Source: Gammaproteobacteria bacterium (GTDB lineage Bacteria > Pseudomonadota > Gammaproteobacteria > Steroidobacterales > Steroidobacteraceae). Taken from it: a stretch of DNA of 34,292 bases. Position 1 is the stretch's first letter. Each line of letters starts with the position of its first letter. The stretch lies in the NCBI GenBank assembly GCA_024642505.1, contig JAHEAZ010000026.1, forward strand, positions 1 to 34,292, in the 5' to 3' direction. This document shows positions 8,607-17,854 of this stretch, one piece after another. The notes below the pieces were generated by a model. That model was not told the DNA's origin and did no database searches. It worked only from the letters and a program-made list of their open reading frames with translations. The translations under genes were made by a program, and so were the position numbers.

Positions 8607-8627
8607 AGGCCAGCCTCAGGCTGACCT
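8607..8627. terminator. Hairpin between convergent genes, possible bidirectional terminator
   Basis: AGGCCAGCC (8607-8615), loop TCA, GGCTGACCT (8619-8627) form a 9-bp stem with one G-T pair on one strand. It lies beyond the galU stop on the minus strand and beyond the preceding gene on the plus strand. There is no T run on either side, so intrinsic termination is uncertain. Confidence 0.3.
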
Positions 8628-8710
8628 GGGCACCGGGGACACTCGTTGTCAGCTCCAGCGGCGCCCCAAGTGCAACGGATTCGGCCCGCCGTAGCGCTCG
8701 TCGCCCGGCC

Positions 8711-9601
8711 TCAGCCCTTGAACTGGTCGGAGAGCTGCCGCAGGTAGCTGGAGAAGCGATCCCCCAGTTCAGGATGCTTCAGTCCGTACTCTACTGTCGC
8801 CTCCAGGTAGCCGAGCTTGCTGCCACAGTCGTATCGCTTGCCGTCAAACTTGTACGCATAGACCGATTCGGCAGCCAGCAGGTCGGCAATCGCGTCGGTC
8901 AATTGGATTTCGCCGCCGGCGCCGCGTCCTACCGATTCCAGGCGATCAAATATCGTGGGGCTCAGCAGGTAGCGCCCTACCACCGCCAGCGTTGAAGGCG
9001 CATCAGCTGGCTTCGGCTTCTCGACGATCCGGGTGACCCTCGCGCTGCTCCCTTCATCGTCGCGGGTTGCAACGATGCCGTACTTGTCGGTCTCGGCGCG
9101 CGCTACCGTCTGCACGCCGACGTAACTGCCCTGCCTTGCGGCGTAGGCTTCCGCCATCTGCTGCAGGACCGGCACGGTAGCATCGATAAGATCGTCGGCA
9201 AGGTGAACGAAAAACGGCTCGTGGCCAACCACCGGCCGGGCACACAGCACCGCGTGACCGAGCCCGAGCGGCGCCGGCTGCCTGATGTAGATGCACGACG
9301 CCCACGACGGCAGGATGCCGCGCACGGTGGCCAGCAACTCATGCTTCCCCTGTGCCTCGAGGGCGGACTCGAGCTCGGGGTCCGAATCGAAATGATCCTC
9401 GATTGCGCGCTTTGAACTACCGGTGATGAATACCAGGTTACGGACGCCGGCCGACAATGCCTCCTCGACCGCGTACTGGATCAGCGGCTTGTCGACGATG
9501 GGAAGCATCTCCTTGGGACTCGCCTTGGTCGCCGGCAGAAAACGCGTGCCGCGACCCGCCACGGGAAACACTGCTGAACGAATCGATGCGGACTGACCCA
9601 C
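8711..9601 (-). CDS. galU: UTP--glucose-1-phosphate uridylyltransferase
   Basis: The 296-residue enzyme makes UDP-glucose from UTP and glucose-1-phosphate for LPS, exopolysaccharide and trehalose synthesis. The nucleotide-binding signature [15 protein letters not shown] is near residues 11-25, followed by [15 protein letters not shown]. The uridine-binding GLGHAVLCA and the block KYGIV and VVGRYLLSP are also present. The length matches bacterial GalU (about 290-300). It is the last gene of the long minus-strand run; 84 bases separate its start from the stop of the comEA-like gene, so it may have its own promoter. Confidence 0.97.
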   Translation of the reverse strand: MGQSASIRSAVFPVAGRGTRFLPATKASPKEMLPIVDKPLIQYAVEEALSAGVRNLVFITGSSKRAIEDHFDSDPELESALEAQGKHELLATVRGILPSWASCIYIRQPAPLGLGHAVLCARPVVGHEPFFVHLADDLIDATVPVLQQMAEAYAARQGSYVGVQTVARAETDKYGIVATRDDEGSSARVTRIVEKPKPADAPSTLAVVGRYLLSPTIFDRLESVGRGAGGEIQLTDAIADLLAAESVYAYKFDGKRYDCGSKLGYLEATVEYGLKHPELGDRFSSYLRQLSDQFKG

Positions 9602-9685
9602 GGAGCCTCCTCGAGTGCTGATCGACTTGAATACCGATCATACCCGAGGCCTGCGCGGCCAGTCCGCATCAAGATCACAAACCCG

Positions 9686-9976
9686 TCAGCCGGCTGCCGC
9701 CGCAGGTTTTGCCGACTCGAACAGCAGATTCGGCTTGTTCCGCTCGACCGTCTTCTGACCAAGACCCTTGACGCGGGCCAGGTCCGATGGACCCTTGAAC
9801 GGCCCGTTCGCATTTCGATAATCGACAATGGCCTGGGCCTTGGACAGGCCGATGCCGTCCAATTCACGGGCCAGGGTCTTGGCGTCGGCCGAATTGACGT
9901 TGACGGGCCCGGCGAAGGCCACCGGCGCGATCAGCGTCGCGGCCAGCAGCGCCGCGCTCAATCCCTTGAGATGCAT
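9686..9976 (-). CDS. Secreted helix-hairpin-helix protein, ComEA family
   Basis: The 96-residue protein has a signal peptide (Lys, then a hydrophobic LLAATLIAPVAFA segment) followed at once by the PVNVNSADAKTLAREL start typical of stand-alone ComEA-like proteins. Two helix-hairpin-helix turns are visible as ELDGIGLSKAQAIVDYR and LARVKGLGQKTVER. The family binds double-stranded DNA in the periplasm and, in competent species, pulls DNA through the outer membrane. The start at 9976 is chosen because AAGGAG lies ten bases upstream and the signal peptide begins there; the longer frame to 10213 would overlap lapB. No other competence genes are in the window, so a transport role is inferred from the family only. 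Confidence 0.9.
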   Translation of the reverse strand: MHLKGLSAALLAATLIAPVAFAGPVNVNSADAKTLARELDGIGLSKAQAIVDYRNANGPFKGPSDLARVKGLGQKTVERNKPNLLFESAKPAAAAG

Positions 9977-10086
9977 GATTAGAGACTCCTTCTCGACGCG
10001 CGCAGCGACCATCGCCGCGCCCGTCTGGAACGCTAGCGCAGGATGGCCTGGGCGTGGCAACGGGTATCGGATGCGTTCAGCGAGAA

Positions 10087-11277
10087 TCAGGCTGGCGCGG
10101 CGCCATTGGCTTCCAGGCCGGCGACCAGGTCGAAACGAGTCAGCGGTCGCTGGCTGTCCCAGGTCTTGCAGCCCGGGCACTGCCAGAAATGTCCGGTACT
10201 GGAAAATCCGCACTCGGCGCAGCGATAGCGGGGCGTCGCTGCCGCCAGCCGCCGGAGCACGGAGCCGAGTTCCCTGACCGCGCGCGAGTCGACTGTCGCA
10301 GGATCCTGACCGAGGGCCCGGATGAAGCCGGCCAGCGTCTCGTCGGTCTCGAACAGCCGGCGCACCAGTGCTTCGAGCGACGGAAACTCAAGTGCGTCGC
10401 CCACGATGGCGGCAAAGGCCAGTTCGCGCCAGCCTTCCGGCTTGGATCGCGCCACCTCGGCCAGCAGGGCATCGCCGGCCTCTTCCTTGCGGCGCGCCAG
10501 CCGCACGAGTCGCGGCAGCGCTTCCACGATCAAGCCGGCATCCTGCTCGACGACCCCCCTCAGCAGGCTCGTCGCGAGATCGGTGTCGCCCTGCTCAATC
10601 GCGATATCGGCCCGCACCAGCGCGCCGCGCGGAAAACGTCTTTGCGCAGACCGGCTCTTGCGCAGCAACTCTGCTGCCTCGTCGATGCGGCCTTCGGCCC
10701 GTGCGGACTCGGCCAGCTCACACCAGTAGTGCGCGACCGCCGACTCCTGGCGTGGCCGGCCGACCGTCGACAGCTCCTCGTGGAGCGCAATCGCCCGCTG
10801 CCAGTCGCGCTCGGCTTCGTATATCCGGATCAGGTTGCGCATCGCGGCCATCCGGTGACTGCCCGCTGTCGCCAGTTCCTCCAGAAGGAGCTCGGCACGA
10901 TCGAGGAGTCCCGCGCGCAGGTAATCCTGTGCAAGGGCGTACTTTGCCTGCTCGCGTTGCTGCGGTTCCAGCGCGCCGCGTCGAATGATGTTCTGGTGTA
11001 TGCGGATGGCCCGATCCACCTCGCCACGCCGTCGGTACAGGCTCCCGAGGGCGAAATGTGTTTCCACCGTGTCGCCATCCAGTTCGGAGGCGCGCAGGAA
11101 GGCTTCGAGCGCCCGGTCCGGCTGCTCGTTGACCAGGAAATTGACACCGGCGAGATAGTTGGTACGGACGTGCTCGGCGCCCAAAGCGCTGGGCCTTGGT
11201 CGCCGTGAAGCATAGAAACCCACCGCACCGGCCAGCAAGAGCAAGCCGAGCAGGACCCAGGGTGATTCAATGCTCAT
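10087..11277 (-). CDS. lapB: Lipopolysaccharide assembly protein LapB (YciM)
   Basis: The 396-residue protein has an N-terminal membrane anchor (WVLLGLLLLAGAVGFYA, residues 7-23), a cytoplasmic array of TPR helices through about residue 330, and a C-terminal rubredoxin-like metal site with Cys353, Cys356, Cys367 and Cys370 (CAEC...CPGC). LapB recruits the FtsH protease to LpxC and thereby sets the rate of lipid A synthesis; the metal site is needed for this in E. coli. Length and domain order match the family. It starts 51 bases after ihfB. The small membrane partner LapA, often encoded just before lapB, is not found here. Confidence 0.95.
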   Translation of the reverse strand: MSIESPWVLLGLLLLAGAVGFYASRRPRPSALGAEHVRTNYLAGVNFLVNEQPDRALEAFLRASELDGDTVETHFALGSLYRRRGEVDRAIRIHQNIIRRGALEPQQREQAKYALAQDYLRAGLLDRAELLLEELATAGSHRMAAMRNLIRIYEAERDWQRAIALHEELSTVGRPRQESAVAHYWCELAESARAEGRIDEAAELLRKSRSAQRRFPRGALVRADIAIEQGDTDLATSLLRGVVEQDAGLIVEALPRLVRLARRKEEAGDALLAEVARSKPEGWRELAFAAIVGDALEFPSLEALVRRLFETDETLAGFIRALGQDPATVDSRAVRELGSVLRRLAAATPRYRCAECGFSSTGHFWQCPGCKTWDSQRPLTRFDLVAGLEANGAAPA

Positions 11278-11328
11278 GGCACTTTAAAGGTTGTCATGAC
11301 CACGGGGCGCCTGCGGCGCAGCGCCGGA

Positions 11329-11631
11329 TCAGTCCCGGATCGGGTGGCTCTGGCCTTCGTTGACCCGTTCGCGCAGGTCCTTGCCAGGCTTGAAGTGCGG
11401 CACATACTTGCCAGCAAGGGCCACCGCCTCCCCGGTCTTGGGATTCCGCCCCTGGCGCGGCGGACGGAAGTGCAGCGAGAAGCTGCCGAAACCGCGAATC
11501 TCGATGCGCTCTCCGTGCGCCAGGGCATCGCTCATGATTTCCAGCATCTGCTTGACCGCCAGCTCTATGTCCTTGGCCGGCAGATGCTTCTGCTTGGTGG
11601 CAATGATTTCAATCAATTCGGACTTTGTCAT
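11329..11631 (-). CDS. ihfB: Integration host factor subunit beta
   Basis: The 100-residue protein is a complete HU/IHF family member. The DNA-binding arm contains GRNPKTGE, and the segment [20 protein letters not shown] is characteristic of the IHF beta subunit rather than HU. With IhfA (not in this window) it bends DNA at specific sites in recombination, replication and transcription. It follows rpsA on the same strand by 94 bases, the arrangement known across Gammaproteobacteria. Confidence 0.97.
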   Translation of the reverse strand: MTKSELIEIIATKQKHLPAKDIELAVKQMLEIMSDALAHGERIEIRGFGSFSLHFRPPRQGRNPKTGEAVALAGKYVPHFKPGKDLRERVNEGQSHPIRD

Positions 11632-11725
11632 GGGAGTGCCTGTCTTCGTCTGCCTGTTCTAGCTCACTCGCCCTGATTCGACACGGCGCCGGGCGATGTT
11701 GCCCGGCGCCGGTCGTCTGCACTGC

Positions 11726-13396
11726 CTACTGCCCGGAGATCTGCTCCTTGAGCAGCTCTCCCAGCGTGGTGCCTGAGGACGACGACTCGCCGCGGTACTG
11801 CTCCACCGCTTCGGCTTCCTCGTAGGCCTCCTTGGCCTTGATCGAAAGCGTGATGGCGCGGCTCTTGCGATCGACGCCGACGAACCTAGCCTCGATCTCC
11901 TCGCCAACCTTGAGCACTGAGCGTGCATCCTCGACCCGGTCGCGCGACAGCTCGGAAGCGCGCAGGCTGCCTTCGATGCCGTTGCCCAGGTCGATGATTG
12001 CCCCGCGCGGGTCGACTTCCTTCACCACGCCCGTCACCATGCTGCCCTTCGGATGCTCAGCCAGGTAGCCTGAGAACGGATCCTTGGCCATCTGCTTGAC
12101 GCCGAGGGAGATGCGCTCACGCTCCGGGTCGATGGACAGAACCATCGCCTCGAGTTCCTGGCCTTTCTGGTATTCGCGTACCGCTTCCTCGCCGGGACGA
12201 TCCCAGGAGATGTCCGACAGGTGCACCAGACCATCGATGCCGCCCGCCAGGCCAATAAAGATACCGAAGTCGGTGATCGACTTGATCTGGCCGCTGACTC
12301 GGTCGCCGCGGTTGTAGCTCTCGCCAAAGTCGCGCCACGGGTTCGGCTTGCACTGCTTGAGCCCGAGCGAAATGCGGCGACGCTCCTCGTCGATGTCGAG
12401 CACCATGACCTCGACTTCCTCACCGACGTGGACAACCTTGGCCGGATTGACGTTCTTGTTGGTCCAGTCCATCTCCGAAACGTGGACGAGGCCCTCGACG
12501 CCCTCCTCGATCTCCACGAAACAGCCGTAGTCGGCAATGTTCGTGACCTTGCCGAACAGGCGTGTGTTCGGCGGATAGCGACGGGCAATGTTCTGCCACG
12601 GATCGGCGCCGAGTTGCTTGATGCCCAGCGAAACGCGCTGCCGCTCACGGTCAAACTTGAGGATGCGGACGTCGATCTCGTCGCCGACCTTCACCACCTC
12701 CGACGGGTGCTTGACACGCTTCCACGCCATGTCGGTGATGTGCAGCAGGCCGTCGATGCCGCCAAGGTCGACGAATGCGCCGTAATCGGTGAGGTTCTTG
12801 ACCACGCCCTTGACGATGTCGCCTTCCTTCAGGTTGTCGAGCAACGCAGAACGCTCCGCGCTGTATTCCTGCTCCACCACGGCACGCCGGGATACCACCA
12901 CGTTATTGCGCTTCTGGTCGAGCTTGATGACCTTGAACTCGAGCGGCTTGCCTTCCAGGTATGAGGGATCCCGCACTGGGCGCACATCGACCAGCGAGCC
13001 CGGCAGGAACGCGCGGATATTCTCGATTTCGACAGTGAATCCGCCCTTGACGCGGCCGTTGATGATGCCGGTAATGATTTCGCCGGCTTCGAACGACTGC
13101 TCCAGGCGAGTCCAGGTGCGGGCGCGCTTGGCCTTCTCGCGCGATAGTCGCGTGGCACCTGAACCGTCCTCGACGGCATCGAGAGCGACTTCGACTTCGT
13201 CGCCAGCGACGACCTCGATTTCTCCGCTCTCGTTCTTGAACTGGTCCGCCGGGATGACGGCTTCGGACTTGAGTCCGACGCTGACGATCACGACGTCGGG
13301 GGTGACGCTGACCACGGTACCGGTCAGGATCTGGCCAGGCCTGATCTGCTGGCTGGCAATACTCTCTTCGAACAACTGGGCAAAAGATTCAGTCAT
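11726..13396 (-). CDS. rpsA: 30S ribosomal protein S1
   Basis: The 556-residue length and six S1 (OB-fold) repeats, spaced by about 87 residues from residue 20 to 520, identify ribosomal protein S1. The central repeats carry the expected blocks [21 protein letters not shown] and [19 protein letters not shown] in shortened form here. S1 binds mRNA 5' regions and delivers them to the 30S subunit. The ATG at 13396 is preceded by GGCCTCGACAATAC without a recognisable Shine-Dalgarno element, in line with the known SD-poor, autoregulated start of rpsA. It is preceded by cmk after 121 bases and followed by ihfB. Confidence 0.98.
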   Translation of the reverse strand: MTESFAQLFEESIASQQIRPGQILTGTVVSVTPDVVIVSVGLKSEAVIPADQFKNESGEIEVVAGDEVEVALDAVEDGSGATRLSREKAKRARTWTRLEQSFEAGEIITGIINGRVKGGFTVEIENIRAFLPGSLVDVRPVRDPSYLEGKPLEFKVIKLDQKRNNVVVSRRAVVEQEYSAERSALLDNLKEGDIVKGVVKNLTDYGAFVDLGGIDGLLHITDMAWKRVKHPSEVVKVGDEIDVRILKFDRERQRVSLGIKQLGADPWQNIARRYPPNTRLFGKVTNIADYGCFVEIEEGVEGLVHVSEMDWTNKNVNPAKVVHVGEEVEVMVLDIDEERRRISLGLKQCKPNPWRDFGESYNRGDRVSGQIKSITDFGIFIGLAGGIDGLVHLSDISWDRPGEEAVREYQKGQELEAMVLSIDPERERISLGVKQMAKDPFSGYLAEHPKGSMVTGVVKEVDPRGAIIDLGNGIEGSLRASELSRDRVEDARSVLKVGEEIEARFVGVDRKSRAITLSIKAKEAYEEAEAVEQYRGESSSSGTTLGELLKEQISGQ

Positions 13397-13517
13397 GTAT
13401 TGTCGAGGCCATTGCGGCCCCGCTTCCGTTTGGCTGACCCTACGGCATCCTGCCGCAAAGGCGTTTTAAACAACGGCCCCCCCTCCCTGGGGTGCCGACC
13501 TGCCGGACGCTGCCGGC

Positions 13518-14207
13518 TTAATCCGGGCGCTGGGGACCCGGGTATCGATCCCGCGCCAGCGCCAGCACCCTTTCCACCACCGCTTCGATGCCGAGCGACG
13601 TCGAGTCAATCACGACTGCGTCGTCGCAAGCGACCAGCGGGGCCACCGTGCGGGTGGCGTCACGCATGTCCCGCTCGGCTATGTCGGCGGAAAGGGCGGC
13701 GAGGTTAACACTCAACCCCTTTTCTTTCAACTGGTTATAGCGTCTTCGCGCCCGTTCCTCGGCGCTGGCGGTCAGGAAGATCTTCAGGCCGGCGTCCTGA
13801 AAGACGACTGAGCCCATGTCGCGGCCGTCGGCAACCAACCCGGGGTACTGCATGAAGCGCCTCTGCCGCCCGTACAGAGCCGTACGGACCTCTGGCCAGG
13901 CTGCCACCCGCGAAGCGACGCTGCCGGCCTTTTCGCTGCGAAGTTCCAGGGTGACGTCCTCACCGTTCAGAAAGACTTGCTCGGCGCCTGCCGCGTCAAT
14001 GTCGAAGCGGATGTCCAGGTCCGACGCCAGCGCCGCATGTCCGTCCTGGTCTGACTCGTCCAGGCCGGCCCTTTCCCCAGCCAGCGCGACCAGACGGTAC
14101 AGGGCCCCGCTGTCGAGCAGGTGCCAGCCGAGTCCACGGGCGACCAGACGGCTCACCGTGCCTTTGCCGGACCCGCTGGGTCCGTCTATGGCGATGACCG
14201 GAATCAC
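13518..14207 (-). CDS. cmk: Cytidylate kinase
   Basis: This 229-residue enzyme phosphorylates CMP and dCMP with ATP, in the cytoplasm. The P-loop is GPSGSGKGT near residues 9-17, the CMP-specific segment is DSGALYR, and the LID region contains RDATRTVAPL. The start is taken as GTG at 14207: it begins VIPVIAIDGPSG at the usual distance from the P-loop and its first bases overlap the aroA stop in a GTGA junction. The longer open frame to 14318 runs deep into aroA and is rejected. Close coupling to aroA and rpsA is the normal gene order in Gammaproteobacteria. Confidence 0.96.
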   Translation of the reverse strand: MIPVIAIDGPSGSGKGTVSRLVARGLGWHLLDSGALYRLVALAGERAGLDESDQDGHAALASDLDIRFDIDAAGAEQVFLNGEDVTLELRSEKAGSVASRVAAWPEVRTALYGRQRRFMQYPGLVADGRDMGSVVFQDAGLKIFLTASAEERARRRYNQLKEKGLSVNLAALSADIAERDMRDATRTVAPLVACDDAVVIDSTSLGIEAVVERVLALARDRYPGPQRPD

Positions 14208-15514
14208 GTCGGGACAACCTCGATGCGCAGGCCCGCCGCCCTGGCCGCCTCCGGGAACCCGGGGAAGGAGGTCGCCACGTTGGCGACGTCCAGGATCCGT
14301 ACGGGCCCCTGCGCGCAAGCCGCCGCGACCGCAAATGACATGGCAATCCGATGGTCGCCATGGCTGTCGATAGCGCCGCCGGAGAGCCGGCCGCCGCGGA
14401 TGCGCATGCCGTCGGGCAGGGCGCTGACGTCGGCACCGAGCGCTTGCAGCCCCTCGGCCATCACGCCGATGCGGTCGCTCTCCTTGACCCTCAGCTCGGC
14501 CGCTCCAGACACGAGCGTTTCTCCCTCCGCCAGCGCCGCCGCAACGAACAACGCCGGGAACTCGTCTATGGCCAGTGGCACCAGTTCCGGCGGTACCGTA
14601 ATGCCTCGAAGCACGGCCGGCTCTACCACCAGGTCGGCCACCGGCTCATCGCCCGCGAGCCTCTCGTTCTGAAACCCGATGCGTCCACCCATCAGCCGCA
14701 GGATTTCAAGCAGGCCGGTCCGGGTTGGGTTGACGCCAACGTTGCGGATCACCAATGGGGACTCGCCAGCCAGCGTAGCTGCCACGATGAAGAACGCAGC
14801 CGACGAAAAATCAGCCGGAACATCGATTCTGGTGCCTCGCAGGACGCCCGGTGTCAGTGACGTACGCCGGCCCTGCACCGTCACCTCGACCCCGAAGGCG
14901 CGCAGCATCCGCTCGGTGTGGTCACGGGTTACCGCGGGCTCCGTAACCGATGTCCCACCCCGCGCATAGAGCCCCGCCAACAGGATCGCCGACTTGACCT
15001 GAGCACTGGCAACTTTGAGCTGATGGTCGGCACCCTCCAGGGCTTGGCCCCCGCAGATCCGTACGGGCGGCTTGCCGTCGGTAGTTTCGAGTACCGCGCC
15101 CATCTGGCGCAGTGGCGCGGCAACACGCTCCATGGGCCTCTTCATCAGCGAGCTGTCACCGACAAGCACCGTATCGAATGACTGGCCCGCCAGCAGGCCC
15201 GTGAGGAGGCGCATGGCCGTGCCGGCATTGCCCATGTCCAATGGCCCGACTGGCGGTATCAGCCCGTGCAGGCCAACGCCGCGAATGACCAGTACGCGCG
15301 GCCGGCTGCGGTCGATGGCAACGCCCATGGATCGCATCGCCGTCATGGTCGCCAGGCAGTCCTCGCCCTCCAGGAAACCGTCCACCTCGGTGGTTCCCTC
15401 GGCAATCCCGCCAAGCATCAGCGCGCGATGTGAGATCGACTTATCGCCGGGTACCGTTACCTCACCGCCGAGTCTGCGGCCGGGCATCGCATCCCAGGCG
15501 CCAACCGGTGCCAT
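14204..15514 (-). CDS. aroA: 3-phosphoshikimate 1-carboxyvinyltransferase (EPSP synthase)
   Basis: The 436-residue enzyme transfers enolpyruvyl from PEP to shikimate-3-phosphate, the sixth step of the shikimate pathway. Visible motifs are PGDKSISHRALML near residues 22-34, GNAGTAMRLL, GDSSLMKRPM, SAQVKSAILLAGL and RDHTERML; the last two resemble the Xanthomonas-like and class II-like subgroup more than the E. coli enzyme. The Gly in NAGTA, which is Ala in glyphosate-tolerant class II enzymes, is retained. Its stop overlaps the cmk start by four bases, and pheA ends eight bases upstream of its start, so pheA-aroA-cmk are translationally close. Confidence 0.97.
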   Translation of the reverse strand: MAPVGAWDAMPGRRLGGEVTVPGDKSISHRALMLGGIAEGTTEVDGFLEGEDCLATMTAMRSMGVAIDRSRPRVLVIRGVGLHGLIPPVGPLDMGNAGTAMRLLTGLLAGQSFDTVLVGDSSLMKRPMERVAAPLRQMGAVLETTDGKPPVRICGGQALEGADHQLKVASAQVKSAILLAGLYARGGTSVTEPAVTRDHTERMLRAFGVEVTVQGRRTSLTPGVLRGTRIDVPADFSSAAFFIVAATLAGESPLVIRNVGVNPTRTGLLEILRLMGGRIGFQNERLAGDEPVADLVVEPAVLRGITVPPELVPLAIDEFPALFVAAALAEGETLVSGAAELRVKESDRIGVMAEGLQALGADVSALPDGMRIRGGRLSGGAIDSHGDHRIAMSFAVAAACAQGPVRILDVANVATSFPGFPEAARAAGLRIEVVPT

Positions 15515-15522
15515 GGCAGCGT

Positions 15523-16659
15523 TCAGAGGATGGCCCGGGGATAAGACCCCAGCACCCGGAACAGCGACGCACGGCGCTTGAGGTCAGTCAGGGCCGCCGC
15601 GACGCGTTCGTCCTCGGCATGGCCCTCTATATCGATGAAGAATACGTAGTCCCACTTGCGGCGACGCGACGGACGGGACTCGATTCGGGTCATGCTGATC
15701 GAATTCTTCGCCAGCGACTCGAGCAGCTGGTACAGGGCACCCGGTGCATCAGTACGGCCCGCCGAGACCAGCAACGTCGTCTTGTCCTCGCCGCTGGGCC
15801 GGAAGTCCTTGCTGCCGATGACCAGGAAGCGCGTGGTGTTATCCGGGCGGTCTTCGATTTCCGCTACCAGCACGTCCAGGCCATAGACTTCCGCCGCGGC
15901 CTGCGGCGCTACGGCGGCAGTGCCCTGTTCGTCGCGCGCCCGACGGGCACCCTCGGCATTGCTTGATACCGCAATGCGCTCGACCTGCGGCAGGTGTTCA
16001 TCCAGCCACTGCCGGCACTGCGCCAGCGATTGCTGGTGCGAGCAGATCCTCTGTACGTGCTCGAGCGACTTCATCCGTCCCATCAGGAACTGGTGGATTC
16101 GCAGCTCGACCTCCCCACAGATGTTGAGTGGCGAGACCAGGAACCGGTCGAGCGTATGAGTGACCGTGCCCTCGGTCGAGTTTTCGATCGGAACGACCCC
16201 GAAGTCGGCCGAGCCCGCCTCAACCTCATGGAAGACGTCCTCGATGGTCGGCAGCGCCAGCGCCCGTACGGAATGCCCGAACTGCTTGAACACAGCCTGC
16301 TGGGTAAAGGTTCCCTCAGGCCCCAGGAATGCCACCTTGAGCGGCTCCTGCTGGGCAAGGCAGGCCGACATTATCTCGCGGAACAACCGCAGTATTTCCT
16401 CGTCGCGCAGCGGCCCCTTGTTGCGCTTGAGCGCGGTCCGCAGCACCTCGGCCTCGCGCTCTGGCCTGTAGAAATCGACCGTATGTCCGTCGGCATGCTT
16501 CGAAATGCCCACCTGCTGCGCAAAGCGGGCGCGCTCGTTGAGCAGCGAGTGCAGGGCCACGTCGATCTCGTCTATACGAGTCCGGATCTTCGCCAGGTCC
16601 ACGGCTGGCTTATTGATGCCTCCCCGCTTCGCCTGCTTACCCTTGGATTTGCTGACCAT
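15523..16659 (-). CDS. pheA: Bifunctional chorismate mutase/prephenate dehydratase (P-protein)
   Basis: The 378-residue protein has a short basic N-terminal extension, then an AroQ-type chorismate mutase domain (LAKIRTRIDEIDVALHSLL and on to about residue 100), a prephenate dehydratase domain starting at VAFLGPEGTFTQQA, and a C-terminal ACT domain with ESRPSRRRKWDYVFFID. The dehydratase motif NTTRFLVIG is intact. It converts chorismate to prephenate and then phenylpyruvate on the way to phenylalanine, and the ACT domain gives feedback inhibition by phenylalanine. A GAGG element precedes the ATG at 16659, and serA ends 12 bases upstream. Confidence 0.97.
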   Translation of the reverse strand: MVSKSKGKQAKRGGINKPAVDLAKIRTRIDEIDVALHSLLNERARFAQQVGISKHADGHTVDFYRPEREAEVLRTALKRNKGPLRDEEILRLFREIMSACLAQQEPLKVAFLGPEGTFTQQAVFKQFGHSVRALALPTIEDVFHEVEAGSADFGVVPIENSTEGTVTHTLDRFLVSPLNICGEVELRIHQFLMGRMKSLEHVQRICSHQQSLAQCRQWLDEHLPQVERIAVSSNAEGARRARDEQGTAAVAPQAAAEVYGLDVLVAEIEDRPDNTTRFLVIGSKDFRPSGEDKTTLLVSAGRTDAPGALYQLLESLAKNSISMTRIESRPSRRRKWDYVFFIDIEGHAEDERVAAALTDLKRRASLFRVLGSYPRAIL

Positions 16660-16671
16660 GCCGGAACCTCG

Positions 16672-17841
16672 TTAGACGATGCGCGCCGTCAGCACGCCAC
16701 CAATCAAGGAAAGCTCCTCGAGAACTGCCGGAGGTATCGGCGCGTCGGTGTCGATCAGCGTATACGCGACGTCACCCTTGGACTTGTTGAGCAGGTCCGC
16801 GATATTCAGTCCGGCCGCAGCCAGCCGCGTGGAAATCTGCCCGACCATGTTCGGGACATTACTATTGGCGATGGCTATGCGGCAGGTTCCCGGGACGCGC
16901 GGCAGCGCCAACTCGGGAAAGTTGACTGAGTGCCGGACGTTACCGTTTTCGAGGTAGTCGCGCAGGGTATCGGCCACCATCATCGCGCAGTTTTCCTCCG
17001 CCTCTCCCGTAGAGGCACCGAGGTGAGGCAAGGCGACGACTTTCGGATGACCCTTGTTGGCCGCTGTCGGGAAATCGCAGATGTAAGCCGACAAGGCGCC
17101 GCTGTCCAGCGCGGCGAGAACTGCAGCGTCGTCGATGATGCCGGCACGGGCGAAATTCAGGATCGTCGCGCCCTTGCGCATCAACCCGATGCGCTGGGTG
17201 CTGACCAGATTGCGGGTTGCCTGTACCAGGGGCACGTGCACGGTTACCAGGTCGGCGCGGGCAAACAGGTCGTCGAGACTCAAGGCCTGTTCCACGCCAG
17301 ACGACAGCTGCCAGGCGCGCTGTACGGTGATCTGGGGATCGTAGCCGAGAACCCGCATGCCGAGCAGGTGTGCCGCATTGGCCACCTCCACCCCGATCGC
17401 GCCGAGACCCACTACTCCAAGCGTGCGGCCGGGCAGCTCCACTCCGACGAAGCGCTTCTTGCCCGCTTCCACCGACGTCTCGAGAGCGTGATCGTCACCC
17501 GACAGCCCGCGCACGAACTCCCAGGCCTGGCAGATATTGCGTGCGGACAGTAATAGTCCGGCCAGGACCAGTTCCTTGACGGCATTGGCATTGGCCCCCG
17601 GCGCATTGAAGACAGGTATCCCGCGCAGGGACAACTTGGCAACCGGAATATTGTTGGTTCCAGCTCCGGCACGCGCCACCGCCAGAACCGTCTGTGGAAT
17701 TTCCATGGCATGCATGTCGGCCGAACGCAGCAGTATTGCGTGCGGGTGGCCGATCTCGGAGGCAACTTCGTATCGCTCACGCGGCAGGCGGTCCAGACCG
17801 CGCAGCGCTATGTTGTTCAGTGTCAGCACTCGAAATGACAT
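16672..17841 (-). CDS. serA: D-3-phosphoglycerate dehydrogenase (short form with C-terminal ACT domain)
   Basis: The 389-residue enzyme carries the NAD-binding motif GVVGLGAIG (residues 142-150), the catalytic Arg232 in NFARAG and His273 in PHLGAST, and a regulatory ACT domain at about 320-389. It oxidises 3-phosphoglycerate, the first step of serine synthesis. The block PGANANAVKELV is typical of SerA. Where many family members have the catalytic Glu in a DVFE loop, this one has YICDFPTA, as in other short SerA forms. The ATG at 17841 is chosen because homology starts there (MSFRVLTLNN) and serC ends 13 bases before; the frame extends further only by running into serC. Confidence 0.94.
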   Translation of the reverse strand: MSFRVLTLNNIALRGLDRLPRERYEVASEIGHPHAILLRSADMHAMEIPQTVLAVARAGAGTNNIPVAKLSLRGIPVFNAPGANANAVKELVLAGLLLSARNICQAWEFVRGLSGDDHALETSVEAGKKRFVGVELPGRTLGVVGLGAIGVEVANAAHLLGMRVLGYDPQITVQRAWQLSSGVEQALSLDDLFARADLVTVHVPLVQATRNLVSTQRIGLMRKGATILNFARAGIIDDAAVLAALDSGALSAYICDFPTAANKGHPKVVALPHLGASTGEAEENCAMMVADTLRDYLENGNVRHSVNFPELALPRVPGTCRIAIANSNVPNMVGQISTRLAAAGLNIADLLNKSKGDVAYTLIDTDAPIPPAVLEELSLIGGVLTARIV

Positions 17842-17854
17842 TTCGTCAGTCCCT

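Noticed and set aside
9977-10213. N-terminal extension of the comEA-like gene
   Set aside because: A clear signal peptide and AAGGAG site mark the start at 9976, and the extension overlaps the end of lapB.
14208-14318. N-terminal extension of cmk
   Set aside because: It lies within aroA; the GTG at 14207 forms a 4-base overlap with the aroA stop and gives the usual family length.
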